DNA of 64,000 nucleotides from Schaalia sp. JY-X169 (lineage in GTDB: Bacteria; Actinomycetota; Actinomycetes; Actinomycetales; Actinomycetaceae), in NCBI RefSeq assembly GCF_014069575.1, contig NZ_CP059675.1:1364001-1428000 (forward strand), given 5' to 3'. The notes under the pieces are model-generated. The model saw only the letters and a program-made list of their open reading frames with translations, had not been told where the DNA came from and did not search any database. A program made the translations under genes and the position numbers. This document shows positions 16,370 to 25,206 of the stretch, in pieces; positions within the stretch are counted from its first letter, which is position 1; every line of letters starts with the position of its first letter.

Positions 16370-17710
16370 CTACAGCAACGTTGCGCCCACCGGCGCATGC
16401 TGAGGAACCTGCTTCCACATGCGCGTCGCATTTCCGACCCTGCGGCTCCACCGAGTCCGAGCAACCGCTGTGCCGCACGGCACCGCCACCACCCGACCCT
16501 CAAGGAACTCCTTCAACAACGGGCCGAACTGCTCAAACTCGATGAGGAAACCATCATGTCCACTGTGAGAACGCACCGTTTGCACCCCCACACAGTTGGG
16601 AACGCCGCGGGCAATCACCTCGGACGCTTCCGGAAGGCACAGCCGATCTGAGTCCACCGCTACCACTAGTGTCTGCGCGGTGATTGAGGCAAGCCCAACA
16701 TCGAGCCCTCCACGCCCTCGACCTATGTCGTGCGCCATGAAAGCCTCAGTGAGAACCTTGTATGAGTTGGCATCAAACCGATAGACGAACTTGCCACCCT
16801 GGTGCTGCAGGTAGGACTGTACGGCGTATCGCCCTCCTGCCCAAGGGTCCTCTCCCCCTTGCGCGTTTGCGCCGAACCGGGTCTCAAGCTCAGGCGCGCT
16901 ACGGTACGTGGTGTGCGCGATCTGGCGGGCAATCCCCAGGCCCGTCGTGGGGCCCTCGCCCGGCGCGGCACCGTAGTAGTTCCCGTCGTTGAATCCCGGA
17001 TCACTGACGATTGCCGCCAGCTGGGTGTGAGCCCAAGCAATTTGGTCCGCAGTGGTGGCGGCAGTGGTCGCGACCGGCACCAACTTTGCCACTCGGCCCG
17101 GGAACATTGCGGCCCATTCGAGCGCCCGCATCCCGCCGAGTGAACCCCCAATCACCATCTGCCAAGTGCCAATACCCAGTTCATCTGCCAATTGCGCTTC
17201 GGCCGCCACAGTGTCCCGGATGGTCACGAAGGGGAAGTCCCCACCCCACCGGGCTTGCGCTTGGGATCCGACCGGTACGGGCGAGGACGCACCCGGTACG
17301 GACGAGAACGTATCCGGCGAGGACGCACCTTCTCGCAACGAGGCCGGTCCCGTCGACCCCTGACAACCACCAAGGATGTTAGGCGCAACCACAAAATACC
17401 GCTCCGTGTCGATCGGCGCACCCGCACCAATCAGATCGGTCCACCACCCCGCCGTCGGATGTCCCGGACCAGTCTCACCAGACAGGTGTGAGTCGCCAGT
17501 TAGTGCGTGAAGAATCAGAACTGCGTTGGACCCGTCCTCGCTCAGCTCACCCCAAGTCTCATATGCAAGTGTGAACTGCTCCAGCTCGCCACCTGCTTCA
17601 AGCACCAGTGGACCGCCCTCAAAGAACTTGCGTCTGCCAACCGGATCGGTTTCAAACCACGCGCCCGAGGCCGGCGGGAGCAACGGGACGGATTCAGAAG
17701 AACTGCCCAT
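16370..17710 (-). CDS. metX: Homoserine O-acetyltransferase
   Basis: A 446-residue alpha/beta-hydrolase-fold enzyme transferring acetyl from acetyl-CoA to homoserine, the entry step to methionine. The nucleophile is Ser190 in VIGGSLGGMRALEW; the Asp is in VAVDSDRLCLP and the His in SHSGHDGFLIE. The start at 17710 has GAGGGG upstream. It is odd in carrying an insert of roughly 23 residues between GGCQGSTGPASL and RWGGDFPFVTIRD, where relatives have a short loop. The insert is encoded by an in-frame tandem repeat (17272-17328). metY lies 129 bases upstream on the same strand, giving direct sulfhydrylation of acetylhomoserine. Confidence 0.93.
   Translation of the reverse strand: MGSSSESVPLLPPASGAWFETDPVGRRKFFEGGPLVLEAGGELEQFTLAYETWGELSEDGSNAVLILHALTGDSHLSGETGPGHPTAGWWTDLIGAGAPIDTERYFVVAPNILGGCQGSTGPASLREGASSPDTFSSVPGASSPVPVGSQAQARWGGDFPFVTIRDTVAAEAQLADELGIGTWQMVIGGSLGGMRALEWAAMFPGRVAKLVPVATTAATTADQIAWAHTQLAAIVSDPGFNDGNYYGAAPGEGPTTGLGIARQIAHTTYRSAPELETRFGANAQGGEDPWAGGRYAVQSYLQHQGGKFVYRFDANSYKVLTEAFMAHDIGRGRGGLDVGLASITAQTLVVAVDSDRLCLPEASEVIARGVPNCVGVQTVRSHSGHDGFLIEFEQFGPLLKEFLEGRVVAVPCGTAVARTRWSRRVGNATRMWKQVPQHAPVGATLL
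17272..17328. repeat. 21-bp tandem repeat inside metX
   Basis: Two 21-bp units starting CCGGTACGG (17272-17292 and 17293-17313) and a shortened third unit (17314-17328). The repeat keeps the reading frame and encodes a Ser/Pro-rich loop. It shares a 12-base core with the minisatellite downstream of metX. Confidence 0.75.
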
Positions 17711-17839
17711 CAGCCTAGATCCCCTCTCTGTGATTCGCGGACTACCTAGCAAGCGCAGGCGTCACCAAACTCTATGTGGGTCCGGGAGCGCCTGCCGGAC
17801 CGTCTCGCTCTGTCGGGAGGCGGTCCGGATTGATGCACC

Positions 17840-19210
17840 TCAGGCGGCGGTCACGGTTTCGGCCGCGACCCCTGCCCCATCCCCGGCACTCTCACGGACC
17901 GCGGCGGCAGCCGCAAACCCCAGTTCGAGGTCGGCAATGATGTCCTCGACGTCCTCGAGGCCAACAGATAGACGCACCAGTCCGGGTGTGACCGCGGACT
18001 GCGCCTTCTCTTCGTCGGAGGCCTGGCTGTGGGTCGTCGAGTAAGGGTGGGCAACTAGAGAGCGCACGTCCCCCAGGTTGGCGACCAGGGAGTGCAGCTC
18101 AAGAGCATTCACAAACGCCACGCCTGCCTCTTCCCCACCATCCAGGTCAAATGCGACAACGCCGCTGGTGCCCTTGGGCGCATACTTCTGCGCCAACTCG
18201 TGATAGGGCGAGGACGGAAGGCCAGCGTAGTGAACTACCGACACATCTGGACGATCTTCAAGCCACTTGGCGATCTTTTCCGCGTTCTGCGTGTGCCGGT
18301 CCAAACGCAAAGACAGCGTCTCAATGCCCTGGGCAAGCAGGAAGGCGTTGAAGGGAGAAATCGCCGAGCCTAAGTCGCGCAGCAGCTGAACGCGGGCCTT
18401 AAGGATGTAGGAAAGGTTTGCTCCCAGGGCTCCCCCTTCACCCAGGTCGCGGGCATATACGAGCCCGTTATACGAGGGGTCCGGCTCATTGAAGCCCGGG
18501 AAGCGCTCGGGATCCGCACCGAAGTCGAACTTGCCGGCATCGACGATCACGCCTCCCAAAGTAGTGCCGTGGCCACCCAGATACTTGGTGGCAGAGTGCG
18601 TCACGATGTCGGCGCCCCACTCAATGGGCCGAATCAGGTACGGCGTCGCAACCGTATTGTCGACAATCAGGGGCACACCGACCTCGTGTGCCACGGCAGC
18701 CACCCCTTCGATGTCAAAAATGTCTGACTTCGGGTTGGGGATGGTCTCCCCAAAGAATGCCTTGGTGTTGGGCGCCGCGGCCTCGCGCCACTGTTCGAGG
18801 TCATAGGGGTCCTCTACGAACGTCACCGTGATTCCCAACTTCGGAAGTGTGTTTGCCAAGAGGTTGAAGGTGCCGCCGTACAGGCTTGGGGAAGCAACTA
18901 TGTTGTCGCCTGCGCCCGCAAGATTGAGGATTGCGAAGGTGTTTGCTGCCTGGCCTGAGGCAAGGAGTAGGGCCCCGACTCCACCTTCAAGGTCGGCTAG
19001 ACGGTTCTCGACAACCTCTTGTGTTGGGTTGGTGATGCGGGTGTAGATCGGACCCAGTTCCGACAAAGCGAAGCGCCCTGCTGCCTGTCCAGCGTTGTCG
19101 AAGACGTAGGCGTTAGTTTGGTAGATGGGTAGTGCTTGAGCCCCGGTTGTGGGGTCCGGGGTTTGACCGGCGTGGATCTGACGGGTTTCAAAGGACCAGT
19201 TTGCAGACAT
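17840..19210 (-). CDS. metY: O-acetylhomoserine sulfhydrylase
   Basis: A 456-residue pyridoxal-phosphate enzyme of the Cys/Met metabolism family that makes homocysteine from O-acetylhomoserine and sulfide. The PLP lysine is Lys209 in HSATKYLGGHGTTLGGVI. The N-terminus ETRQIHAGQTPDPTTGAQALPIYQT and the length fit MetY rather than cystathionine gamma-synthase. A GGGAG ribosome site sits 7 bases before the ATG. The last 20 residues are Ala-rich and outside the conserved fold. It is first in a metY-metX unit. I found no S-box or SAM-IV riboswitch in the 480 bases upstream, so control is probably by a protein. Confidence 0.94.
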   Translation of the reverse strand: MSANWSFETRQIHAGQTPDPTTGAQALPIYQTNAYVFDNAGQAAGRFALSELGPIYTRITNPTQEVVENRLADLEGGVGALLLASGQAANTFAILNLAGAGDNIVASPSLYGGTFNLLANTLPKLGITVTFVEDPYDLEQWREAAAPNTKAFFGETIPNPKSDIFDIEGVAAVAHEVGVPLIVDNTVATPYLIRPIEWGADIVTHSATKYLGGHGTTLGGVIVDAGKFDFGADPERFPGFNEPDPSYNGLVYARDLGEGGALGANLSYILKARVQLLRDLGSAISPFNAFLLAQGIETLSLRLDRHTQNAEKIAKWLEDRPDVSVVHYAGLPSSPYHELAQKYAPKGTSGVVAFDLDGGEEAGVAFVNALELHSLVANLGDVRSLVAHPYSTTHSQASDEEKAQSAVTPGLVRLSVGLEDVEDIIADLELGFAAAAAVRESAGDGAGVAAETVTAA

Positions 19211-19691
19211 TTCTTTACTCCCAGGTTGCTAGTTCGGGCGATACGCCCAGTTATGGTTTTGTGGCAGTTCGGGAGGGGCGTTGCTTGGGTGCCGTGCCAA
19301 GTGCCGGGGTCCTCGCCGATGAGGAGAACGCACTTGTGCTGGCCGTGTCAGTACAGGGAGTTCAAACCTTGGCTGCGCATTTGCGCACGTGGTTTAGGGG
19401 AAGTCCCAACGTACCCGGAACAGCGACGTGACACGCGAGATGGTTGTCGCGCTGGCGTGAGCCTGTCAGTGCGTCCGTTAGCGGCACATTCGTTTGAACA
19501 TGTCAGTCAGGTTAGGCGACATCCCACGTTGTGATCCAGAACCGTCCGCATTCTGAACAATCCCCCAAGAGACCTACTCGGAACGTCACCTCGGGAGCCG
19601 ATAGGGAGCATCAGGCCAGAGGATCCCACGGGCAAGACCCGCCGCGCCCGTCTTGAAAGCGACACTTGTTGCTTACAACTAGACTGGTGCC
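19211..19691. other. 481-bp divergent promoter region metY/moaA
   Basis: No convincing gene. It contains the metY ribosome site, a GGGCG-TAT-CGCCC hairpin near 19228-19240, the double palindrome TGCGCA-TT-TGCGCA near 19374, and a stem ACGGGC/GCCCGT at 19628-19651 that lies upstream of the predicted moaA transcript. Confidence 0.6.
19680..19685 (+). promoter_or_regulatory. -10 box of a probable leaderless moaA promoter
   Basis: TAGACT lies 6 bases before the moaA ATG and no Shine-Dalgarno is present, as in actinobacterial leaderless genes. TTGAAA at 19653-19658 with TACAAC at 19675-19680 (16-bp spacer) is an alternative that would also start almost at the ATG. Confidence 0.55.
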
Positions 19692-20708
19692 ATGGCGCAG
19701 CTTCTGGACAAGTACGGACGGGTTGCCCGCGATCTGCGGGTTTCCCTAACCGACCGCTGCAACCTGCGTTGCACCTACTGCATGCCCGCGGAAGGATTGG
19801 AGTGGCTCCCAACCCAGGACACTCTCACAACGTCTGAAATAGTTCGCCTACTTCGCATCGCGGTGGACGACCTCGGCATCACCAAGGTCCGCTTCACAGG
19901 TGGTGAGCCGCTGCTGCGACGCGACCTTGCCGAGATCATTGCGGCCGCAGCATCCCTACGCACCGCCGCGGGCGCACCACCCGACATTGCGTTGACCACG
20001 AACGGCCTCGGCTTAGACCGCCGACTTCCTGAGCTCATCGAGGCCGGTCTGCAACGCGTCAACATTTCGCTAGACACAATGGATCGTGACCATTACGCAC
20101 GCCTAACACGGCGTGATCGGTACGAGGACGTCCGCCGCAGTATCGATGCTGTCGACAAGGCCGGGTTGCGCCCACTGAAAATCAACGCCGTGATCATGCA
20201 GGATGTGAACGAGGACGCCATCCTGCCGCTCGCCGATTTCTGCCTGGACCACGGCTACCAGCTGCGCTTCATCGAGCAGATGCCACTTGGACCAAAACAC
20301 ACCTGGGACCGCAACAAGATGGTGACCCAGGAGGCCATTCTTGCGGAGCTCCGCAAGCGGTACACACTGACGCCAGACACCGGTGGCGACACCACCGCTC
20401 CAGCAACCCTGTGGCACGTCGCGAAGGATGCCCGGCAGCCCGGCGGCTCCATTGGCATAATCGCCTCGGTGACGGCGCCATTTTGTGCCACCTGCGACCG
20501 CACCCGCATCACCAGTGATGGCCAGGTTCGCAACTGCCTGTTTGCAAAATCAGAACGAGACCTGCGTTTCATCATGCGTGGCGGCGGCACCGACGACGAC
20601 ATTGTTGAGGCATGGACTGCGGAGCACCTCATCAAGGCACAAGCCCATGGAATTAATGATGAAGGCTTCGTGCAACCTGAGCGAACTATGAGCGCCATTG
20701 GAGGCTAG
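19692..20708 (+). CDS. moaA: GTP 3',8-cyclase
   Basis: A 338-residue radical SAM enzyme that starts molybdenum-cofactor synthesis by converting GTP to cyclic dihydro-GTP. The radical SAM cluster ligands are Cys23, Cys27 and Cys30 (CNLRCTYC). The second cluster is in the C-terminal part (CATCDRTRITSDGQVRNC), and the protein ends in the conserved Gly-Gly tail (SAIGG). It heads a long rightward Moco/nitrate operon, and moaD begins at the very next base after its stop. The mRNA is probably leaderless. Partners are MoaC (27281) and the MoaD/MoaE synthase encoded nearby. Confidence 0.96.
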   Translation: MAQLLDKYGRVARDLRVSLTDRCNLRCTYCMPAEGLEWLPTQDTLTTSEIVRLLRIAVDDLGITKVRFTGGEPLLRRDLAEIIAAAASLRTAAGAPPDIALTTNGLGLDRRLPELIEAGLQRVNISLDTMDRDHYARLTRRDRYEDVRRSIDAVDKAGLRPLKINAVIMQDVNEDAILPLADFCLDHGYQLRFIEQMPLGPKHTWDRNKMVTQEAILAELRKRYTLTPDTGGDTTAPATLWHVAKDARQPGGSIGIIASVTAPFCATCDRTRITSDGQVRNCLFAKSERDLRFIMRGGGTDDDIVEAWTAEHLIKAQAHGINDEGFVQPERTMSAIGG

Positions 20709-20948
20709 ATGCTAATCCGCTACTTCGCAGGAGCCGCAGAAGCGGCAGGGGTCCACTCCACCCACGTCGATGCGAGTGGCTTGGATGCAGGCGCCCTCGT
20801 GCAGACACTGGGGCGGGGCAACCCGGCCTTGGAACAGGTTCTCAAGGTCTCGAGTCTGCTTGCGGATGGCGTTCGTATCACCTCGCCGTCTACTTCTCTG
20901 ACAGAGGTCACGCAGCTCGACGTCCTGCCACCCTTCGCAGGCGGCTAG
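20709..20948 (+). CDS. moaD: Molybdopterin synthase sulfur carrier subunit
   Basis: A 79-residue ubiquitin-like protein ending in PPFAGG; the terminal Gly-Gly is adenylated and thiocarboxylated to donate sulfur for the dithiolene. It starts directly after the moaA stop. The E1-like gene at 24448 probably activates it, and its partner MoaE is the C-terminal half of the fusion gene at 28268-29257. Weak sequence similarity is normal for this family; the Gly-Gly end and operon position carry the call. Confidence 0.9.
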   Translation: MLIRYFAGAAEAAGVHSTHVDASGLDAGALVQTLGRGNPALEQVLKVSSLLADGVRITSPSTSLTEVTQLDVLPPFAGG

Positions 20949-20952
20949 GAAA

Positions 20953-21549
20953 GTGTCGGGACGCCGGTTCGCTATCGTCCTCGGCGGTGGGCGCTCATCT
21001 CGCATGGGACGCGACAAGATGCGGGTCGAAGTGGATGGAAAGCCTCTGCTCGCCAGAACGGTTGATGCCGCGCTGAGCTGGGCATCCCACGTGGTTGTGG
21101 TGGCCCCGGAAGGCAGTTGGCGTGGGGAAGAGGACGACCGCGTTTCCTTCACGCTGGAGGATCCACCTTTGGGCGGGCCAGCCGCGGGGATCAGGGCCGG
21201 ATTGCAGCAGGTGTTGAGGTTAATTGGTGACGCGGAGTCGAAGGTGGATGACTGCGAAGTCCTTATTCTCGCCGGCGACCTGGCGAACCCGCACCGGGCC
21301 GTAGCCGCACTATCCCCTGCCGTCAATCACGCAGATGGCGTGGTGCTTGAAGACCGTGAGGGTTGGCCACAGTTCTTGGCGGGACGTTACAGGCTGAACT
21401 CATTGCAAGGCGCATTCGAAGCTGCTGGCAGTGTGCGGGATAGATCTGTCAGAAGTGTCCTTAGAGGCCTTGATGTTGCACTGGTTCAAGTGCCGCTTCA
21501 GGTCACGGCGGATATGGACACACCCGAGGATCTCTCCCTCTATTCCTAG
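20953..21549 (+). CDS. mobA: Molybdenum cofactor guanylyltransferase (MobA-like)
   Basis: A 198-residue nucleotidyltransferase that would attach GMP to Moco, giving the bis-MGD form required by NarG. The N-terminal nucleotide-binding signature is LGGGRSSRMGRDKMRVEVDGKPLL (residues 10-33). The usual metal-binding D-x-P motif appears as LAGDLANP, a modest deviation. It uses a GTG start with AGGAAA upstream, four bases after moaD. It is the only MobA-like gene in the window, consistent with serving the nar enzyme. A related NTP transferase such as MocA is a less likely alternative. Confidence 0.85.
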   Translation: MSGRRFAIVLGGGRSSRMGRDKMRVEVDGKPLLARTVDAALSWASHVVVVAPEGSWRGEEDDRVSFTLEDPPLGGPAAGIRAGLQQVLRLIGDAESKVDDCEVLILAGDLANPHRAVAALSPAVNHADGVVLEDREGWPQFLAGRYRLNSLQGAFEAAGSVRDRSVRSVLRGLDVALVQVPLQVTADMDTPEDLSLYS

Positions 21550-21715
21550 GCCAAAAGTCCCCTGGCGACGCGGCGCAGACCCGCTAACAAACTCATCGTG
21601 ACAGCTGTCGTTTAAAAGCGCAAAATCCCGCCACCATCCAGTTAGGATCATCCCTAGTACGACGAAATTTCGCAACGTGCTGAGACTGTCTCTTCGCAAC
21701 CTCCAAAGGCCCTTG

Positions 21716-23053
21716 ATGTCCAAGAATCTGATTGAAGTTTCCCCGAATCACCCCACCGAAAAGGGCGCGGGTCGCGTAGTGACAATGTCGACCATCGCAT
21801 TCACTCTGATGTTTGCGGTGTGGTTGATGTTTGGCATCCTGGGTATTCCGATTCAGGAAGAGTTTGGGCTCAGTGACGTCCAACTGTCGTGGATCTCTGC
21901 GGTGGCGGTTCTCAATGGTTCCATGTGGCGGCTCCCAGCCGGCATGCTGGCCGACAGAATTGGCGGGCGGAAGATTACGATCTTCATGCTCTTTGCAACC
22001 GCGATTCCCGCCTACATGGTTTCCATCGCCAACAGCTACACCTGGATTCTTATCTTGGCCTTCCTGGTGGGTTTCGCAGGCAACCTGTTCTCGGTTGGCG
22101 TGTCTTGGAACAGCGCGTGGTTTGGTCAGGACCGCAAAGGCCTCGCCCTCGGCATCTTCGGTGCGGGCAACGTCGGTGCTTCCGTCACAAAACTGATTGG
22201 CCCGGGGATCATTGCGGCCACGGCCGGTTCAACGTTCATTCTTGGCATCCAAGGAGGATGGCGCCTAGTCCCGGTAATCTACGCGGTACTGCTGGTCATT
22301 GTCGGTATCGTGACAATCTTCGTTGCTCCCAAACCCGACCATGCACCCGGGTCACAGCAAACCATTGCCGAACAGCTTGCCCCACTGAAGCAGGTTCGCG
22401 TCTGGCGCTTCTCCCTTTACTACGTCGCGGTGTTCGGTGCCTATGTGGCGCTGTCGGCATGGCTCCCCAAGTATTACGTGGACAACTTTGACATTTCTCT
22501 GGCAACCGCTGGCCTACTGACGGCAACATTCATCTTTCCTGCATCGCTACTGAGGCCGTTGGGTGGATGGATCTCGGACCGCTGGGGGGCCCGAGCCGCC
22601 CTCTATCTAACTTGGGCGATCATGTTGGTAACTTCCGGAATCCTCATGATGCCCAGCGGCTTCATCACGATTGTCCACCCTGACGGCAGTCAAACCCAAC
22701 ATCTGCACTACGGGATGAACGTCTACGCGTTTGCGATTCTGGTCTTCTTCCTCGGGTGCGCCATGGGGATTGGCAAGGCGGCTGTATACAAGTACATTCC
22801 CGCCTATTTCCCCGACAACGTCGGGTCTGTTGGCGGCCTCGTCGGCATGTTCGGCGGCCTGGGAGGCTTCTTCCTTCCACCCCTGTTCGCCTACACGAAA
22901 GTCTTCTCAGGCTTCCCCTCATCAACATTCTTCGTCATTTTCATACTTGTTGTTGTCTGCGCGGTGTGGATGCAGTTGACAGTACACACCATGCTCACCA
23001 AACAAGGTCCCGAACGCCTTCCCGAGGGCGAACTCAAGAAAGAGGCAGAGTAA
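21716..23053 (+). CDS. narK: Nitrate/nitrite transporter NarK, type 1
   Basis: A 445-residue MFS protein with 12 predicted helices. The nitrate signature 1 is FGAGNVGASVTKLIGPG and signature 2 is GMFGGLGGFFLPPL. The segment GKAAVYKYIPAYFPDNVGSVGG resembles NarK1-type nitrate/proton symporters. The ATG at 21716 has AAAGG in front and is preferred to a GTG at 21677. The 166 bases upstream include a perfect palindrome CGAAATTTCG (21663-21672), so a promoter may lie here. It is followed at once by a second narK, recalling the NarK1-NarK2 fusion of Paracoccus. Confidence 0.92.
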   Translation: MSKNLIEVSPNHPTEKGAGRVVTMSTIAFTLMFAVWLMFGILGIPIQEEFGLSDVQLSWISAVAVLNGSMWRLPAGMLADRIGGRKITIFMLFATAIPAYMVSIANSYTWILILAFLVGFAGNLFSVGVSWNSAWFGQDRKGLALGIFGAGNVGASVTKLIGPGIIAATAGSTFILGIQGGWRLVPVIYAVLLVIVGIVTIFVAPKPDHAPGSQQTIAEQLAPLKQVRVWRFSLYYVAVFGAYVALSAWLPKYYVDNFDISLATAGLLTATFIFPASLLRPLGGWISDRWGARAALYLTWAIMLVTSGILMMPSGFITIVHPDGSQTQHLHYGMNVYAFAILVFFLGCAMGIGKAAVYKYIPAYFPDNVGSVGGLVGMFGGLGGFFLPPLFAYTKVFSGFPSSTFFVIFILVVVCAVWMQLTVHTMLTKQGPERLPEGELKKEAE

Positions 23054-24439
23054 ATGAGCTCTATTCCTGTCAAAGGTGACTGGCTCCAAGAGTGGGATCC
23101 AGAAGACCCGAAAAAATGGGACAAGAAGCGGGCCTGGACGACGCTTACGGTCACCACTTTTACGTTGACCCTGTGCTTTGTTACCTGGTTCCTTCCCTCC
23201 GCGATAGTCCCCAAGCTCAACGCGCTAGGATTCAGTTTCACCACCAGCCAGTTGTACTGGATGGCCGCTATGCCCGGCCTTTCAGGTGGTTTGCTCCGCC
23301 TGGTGTGGATGGTGCTCCCTCCTATTCAGGGCACACGCAAGATGGTCACACTAACCACGCTGCTCCTGATCCTTCCCGTGCTGGGCTGGGGATTTGAGGT
23401 CACCAACCCTGATGTTCCTTACTGGAGGCTCATGGCGCTGGCATTCCTGGCCGGCATCGGCGGCGGCGCATTCTCAGGGTTCATGCCATCCACCTCTTAC
23501 TTCTTCCCCAAGAAGATGCAGGGTACCGTCCTCGGCATCCAGGCTGGGGTTGGCAACTTTGGCGTGTCGCTTGTGCAGCTGCTGACCCCATGGCTGATTA
23601 CCTTCTCAATGTTTGCGTTCCTGGGCAGCCAGCAGATGGCTGTCCCCGGCAAGGACAGCGTGACTGTCTGGTATCAGAACAGCGCCCTCGTCTACATCCC
23701 GTTCATCATTGTCGGAGCCATTTGGGCTTACATCGTACTTCGTTCCGTGCCTGTCAAGGCCAATATCAAGCAGCAGTTCGACATCTTCAACAACCTCGAC
23801 ACATGGCTGATGACAGCCCTGTACATCATGACTTTCGCAACCTTCTCAGGTCTGGCCGCTCAGTTCGGATTGCTGATGTCTAACCTCTACGGCGCGGGCA
23901 ACCCTGCCATTGTCGACGGCAGCGGGGCCACAGCCACCCTTCTCATCGAGGGCTATAACGTCCCCGATCCAGTGAAGTTCGTCTTCCTAGGTCCGCTGAT
24001 TGGGGCGGGCGCACGCGTCCTCTTCTCTCCCCTCACTGACCGTATGGGTGGCGCAATCTGGACCCTAATCGCTGGGATCGGCATCCTTGCCTCAATCATC
24101 TACACCATTCCTGGGCTAACTCCCGATACCACCAGCGCTGCAACGCTCGATGCGGGTTTCAACCAGTTCCTCTGGGGTATGTTGGCGATCTTCCTCTTCT
24201 CAGGTATCGGCAATGCGTCAACCTTTAAGCAGATGCCAATGATTTTCAACCGCCGCCAGGCGGGAGGGGTGATTGGTTGGACGGGCGCGATTGCCGCATT
24301 TGGGCCATTTATCTTCGGGGTCGGCCTGACCACGATGGGCGCCGTTCCCTTCTACATCATCGGCGCGGTGTGGGCAGTGATGTGTATTGGAATCACCTGG
24401 TGGCGCTACGCTCGACCTGGCGCCCCACGGAAAGGCTGA
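23054..24439 (+). CDS. Nitrate/nitrite transporter NarK, type 2
   Basis: A 461-residue MFS protein with 12 predicted helices. Nitrate signature 1 is AGVGNFGVSLVQLLTPW; the region GIGNASTFKQMPMIFNRRQAGGVIGWTGAIAAFGPF is typical of NarK2-like nitrate/nitrite antiporters. It begins at 23054 directly after the TAA of the first transporter, so both are co-translated. Together they could import nitrate with protons to start respiration and then exchange nitrite for nitrate. The division of labour is inferred from the family, not shown here. Confidence 0.92.
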   Translation: MSSIPVKGDWLQEWDPEDPKKWDKKRAWTTLTVTTFTLTLCFVTWFLPSAIVPKLNALGFSFTTSQLYWMAAMPGLSGGLLRLVWMVLPPIQGTRKMVTLTTLLLILPVLGWGFEVTNPDVPYWRLMALAFLAGIGGGAFSGFMPSTSYFFPKKMQGTVLGIQAGVGNFGVSLVQLLTPWLITFSMFAFLGSQQMAVPGKDSVTVWYQNSALVYIPFIIVGAIWAYIVLRSVPVKANIKQQFDIFNNLDTWLMTALYIMTFATFSGLAAQFGLLMSNLYGAGNPAIVDGSGATATLLIEGYNVPDPVKFVFLGPLIGAGARVLFSPLTDRMGGAIWTLIAGIGILASIIYTIPGLTPDTTSAATLDAGFNQFLWGMLAIFLFSGIGNASTFKQMPMIFNRRQAGGVIGWTGAIAAFGPFIFGVGLTTMGAVPFYIIGAVWAVMCIGITWWRYARPGAPRKG

Positions 24440-24447
24440 CTACGAAC

Positions 24448-25206
24448 TTGACTCCCGACTTTTTCCCCCTTGAGCAAGAACGCTATGCGCGCAACATTGC
24501 GCTCAGAGGTGTTGGAGAGGTTGGGCAACGTCGCCTCCTTGAATCCTCCGTCCTCGTCATTGGGGCTGGAGGCTTGGGTTCCGCGGCCCTTCCGTACCTG
24601 GCTGCAGCTGGGGTTGGTCGGATCGGGATCGTTGATGGTGACGTTGTTGAACTAACGAACATGCAGCGCCAGGTTCTCCACACCGAGCTGGGTCGAAACA
24701 AGGCTGAGTCTGCGGCGGAGCGCCTGCACGAACTCAATCCCGAGGTTGCCGTCGACATCTACCCTGAGATGCTGACGCCAGACCGTGCCCGCAAACTCTT
24801 TGCGCGCTATGACCTGGTCTTGGACTGCACTGACACTTTTGCAGCTAAGTTCCTGATTTCGGACGCTGCCGAGGACGTTGGGGTTCCACTGGTGTGGGCA
24901 ACTGCGGTGGCGTGGCAGGGGCAGTGTTCCGTGTTTGGGGTAGAGGACGAGGACGGGCAGCGGCTTTATCTTCGGGACCTAGTTCCCGAAGAACCCCCAC
25001 GCGACACCTACAAGATGGCAACCGAGGTTGGGGTGCTGGGAGCCATGGTTGGCCAGATTGGAACTCTGCAGGCCACGGAGGCAATCAAACTGCTGCTCGG
25101 TGTGGGGCAACCACTGGTCGGCCGGGTCATGGTCTTGGACGCGCTGTCGCCAAGGTGGGAGACCCTGCCGCTTCGCTCATCAAGGAGGACCAATGTTGAG
25201 TGTTGA
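24448..25206 (+). CDS. moeB: MoeB/ThiF-like E1 adenylyltransferase without zinc cysteines
   Basis: A 252-residue E1-like enzyme expected to adenylate the MoaD C-terminus. The ATP-binding GAGGLGSAALPYLAAAGVG loop and the catalytic region MQRQVLH are intact. In typical MoeB two CxxC pairs bind zinc; here the first is replaced by LYLRDLVPEEPP, the second pair is missing and the protein stops soon after WETLPLR. The TTG at 24448 is the only plausible start near the conserved N-terminus (FFPLEQERYARNI). The gene overlaps moeA by 14 bases. ThiF acting on ThiS is a possible alternative, but the setting favours MoaD. Confidence 0.85.
   Translation: MTPDFFPLEQERYARNIALRGVGEVGQRRLLESSVLVIGAGGLGSAALPYLAAAGVGRIGIVDGDVVELTNMQRQVLHTELGRNKAESAAERLHELNPEVAVDIYPEMLTPDRARKLFARYDLVLDCTDTFAAKFLISDAAEDVGVPLVWATAVAWQGQCSVFGVEDEDGQRLYLRDLVPEEPPRDTYKMATEVGVLGAMVGQIGTLQATEAIKLLLGVGQPLVGRVMVLDALSPRWETLPLRSSRRTNVEC

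Noticed and set aside
19211-19500. SAM riboswitch upstream of metY
   Set aside because: I searched for S-box, SAM-II and SAM-IV core patterns by eye and saw none; only simple palindromes are present.
19509-19517. Third iron box (AGGTTAGGC)
   Set aside because: Only a half site; the other arm reads GACATCC and does not match.
19560-19691. Possible Moco riboswitch in front of moaA
   Set aside because: Two hairpins are visible, but the likely promoter puts the transcript start at or next to the ATG, so the hairpins would not be transcribed. No convincing match to the Moco RNA pattern. A covariance search against RF01055 would settle it.
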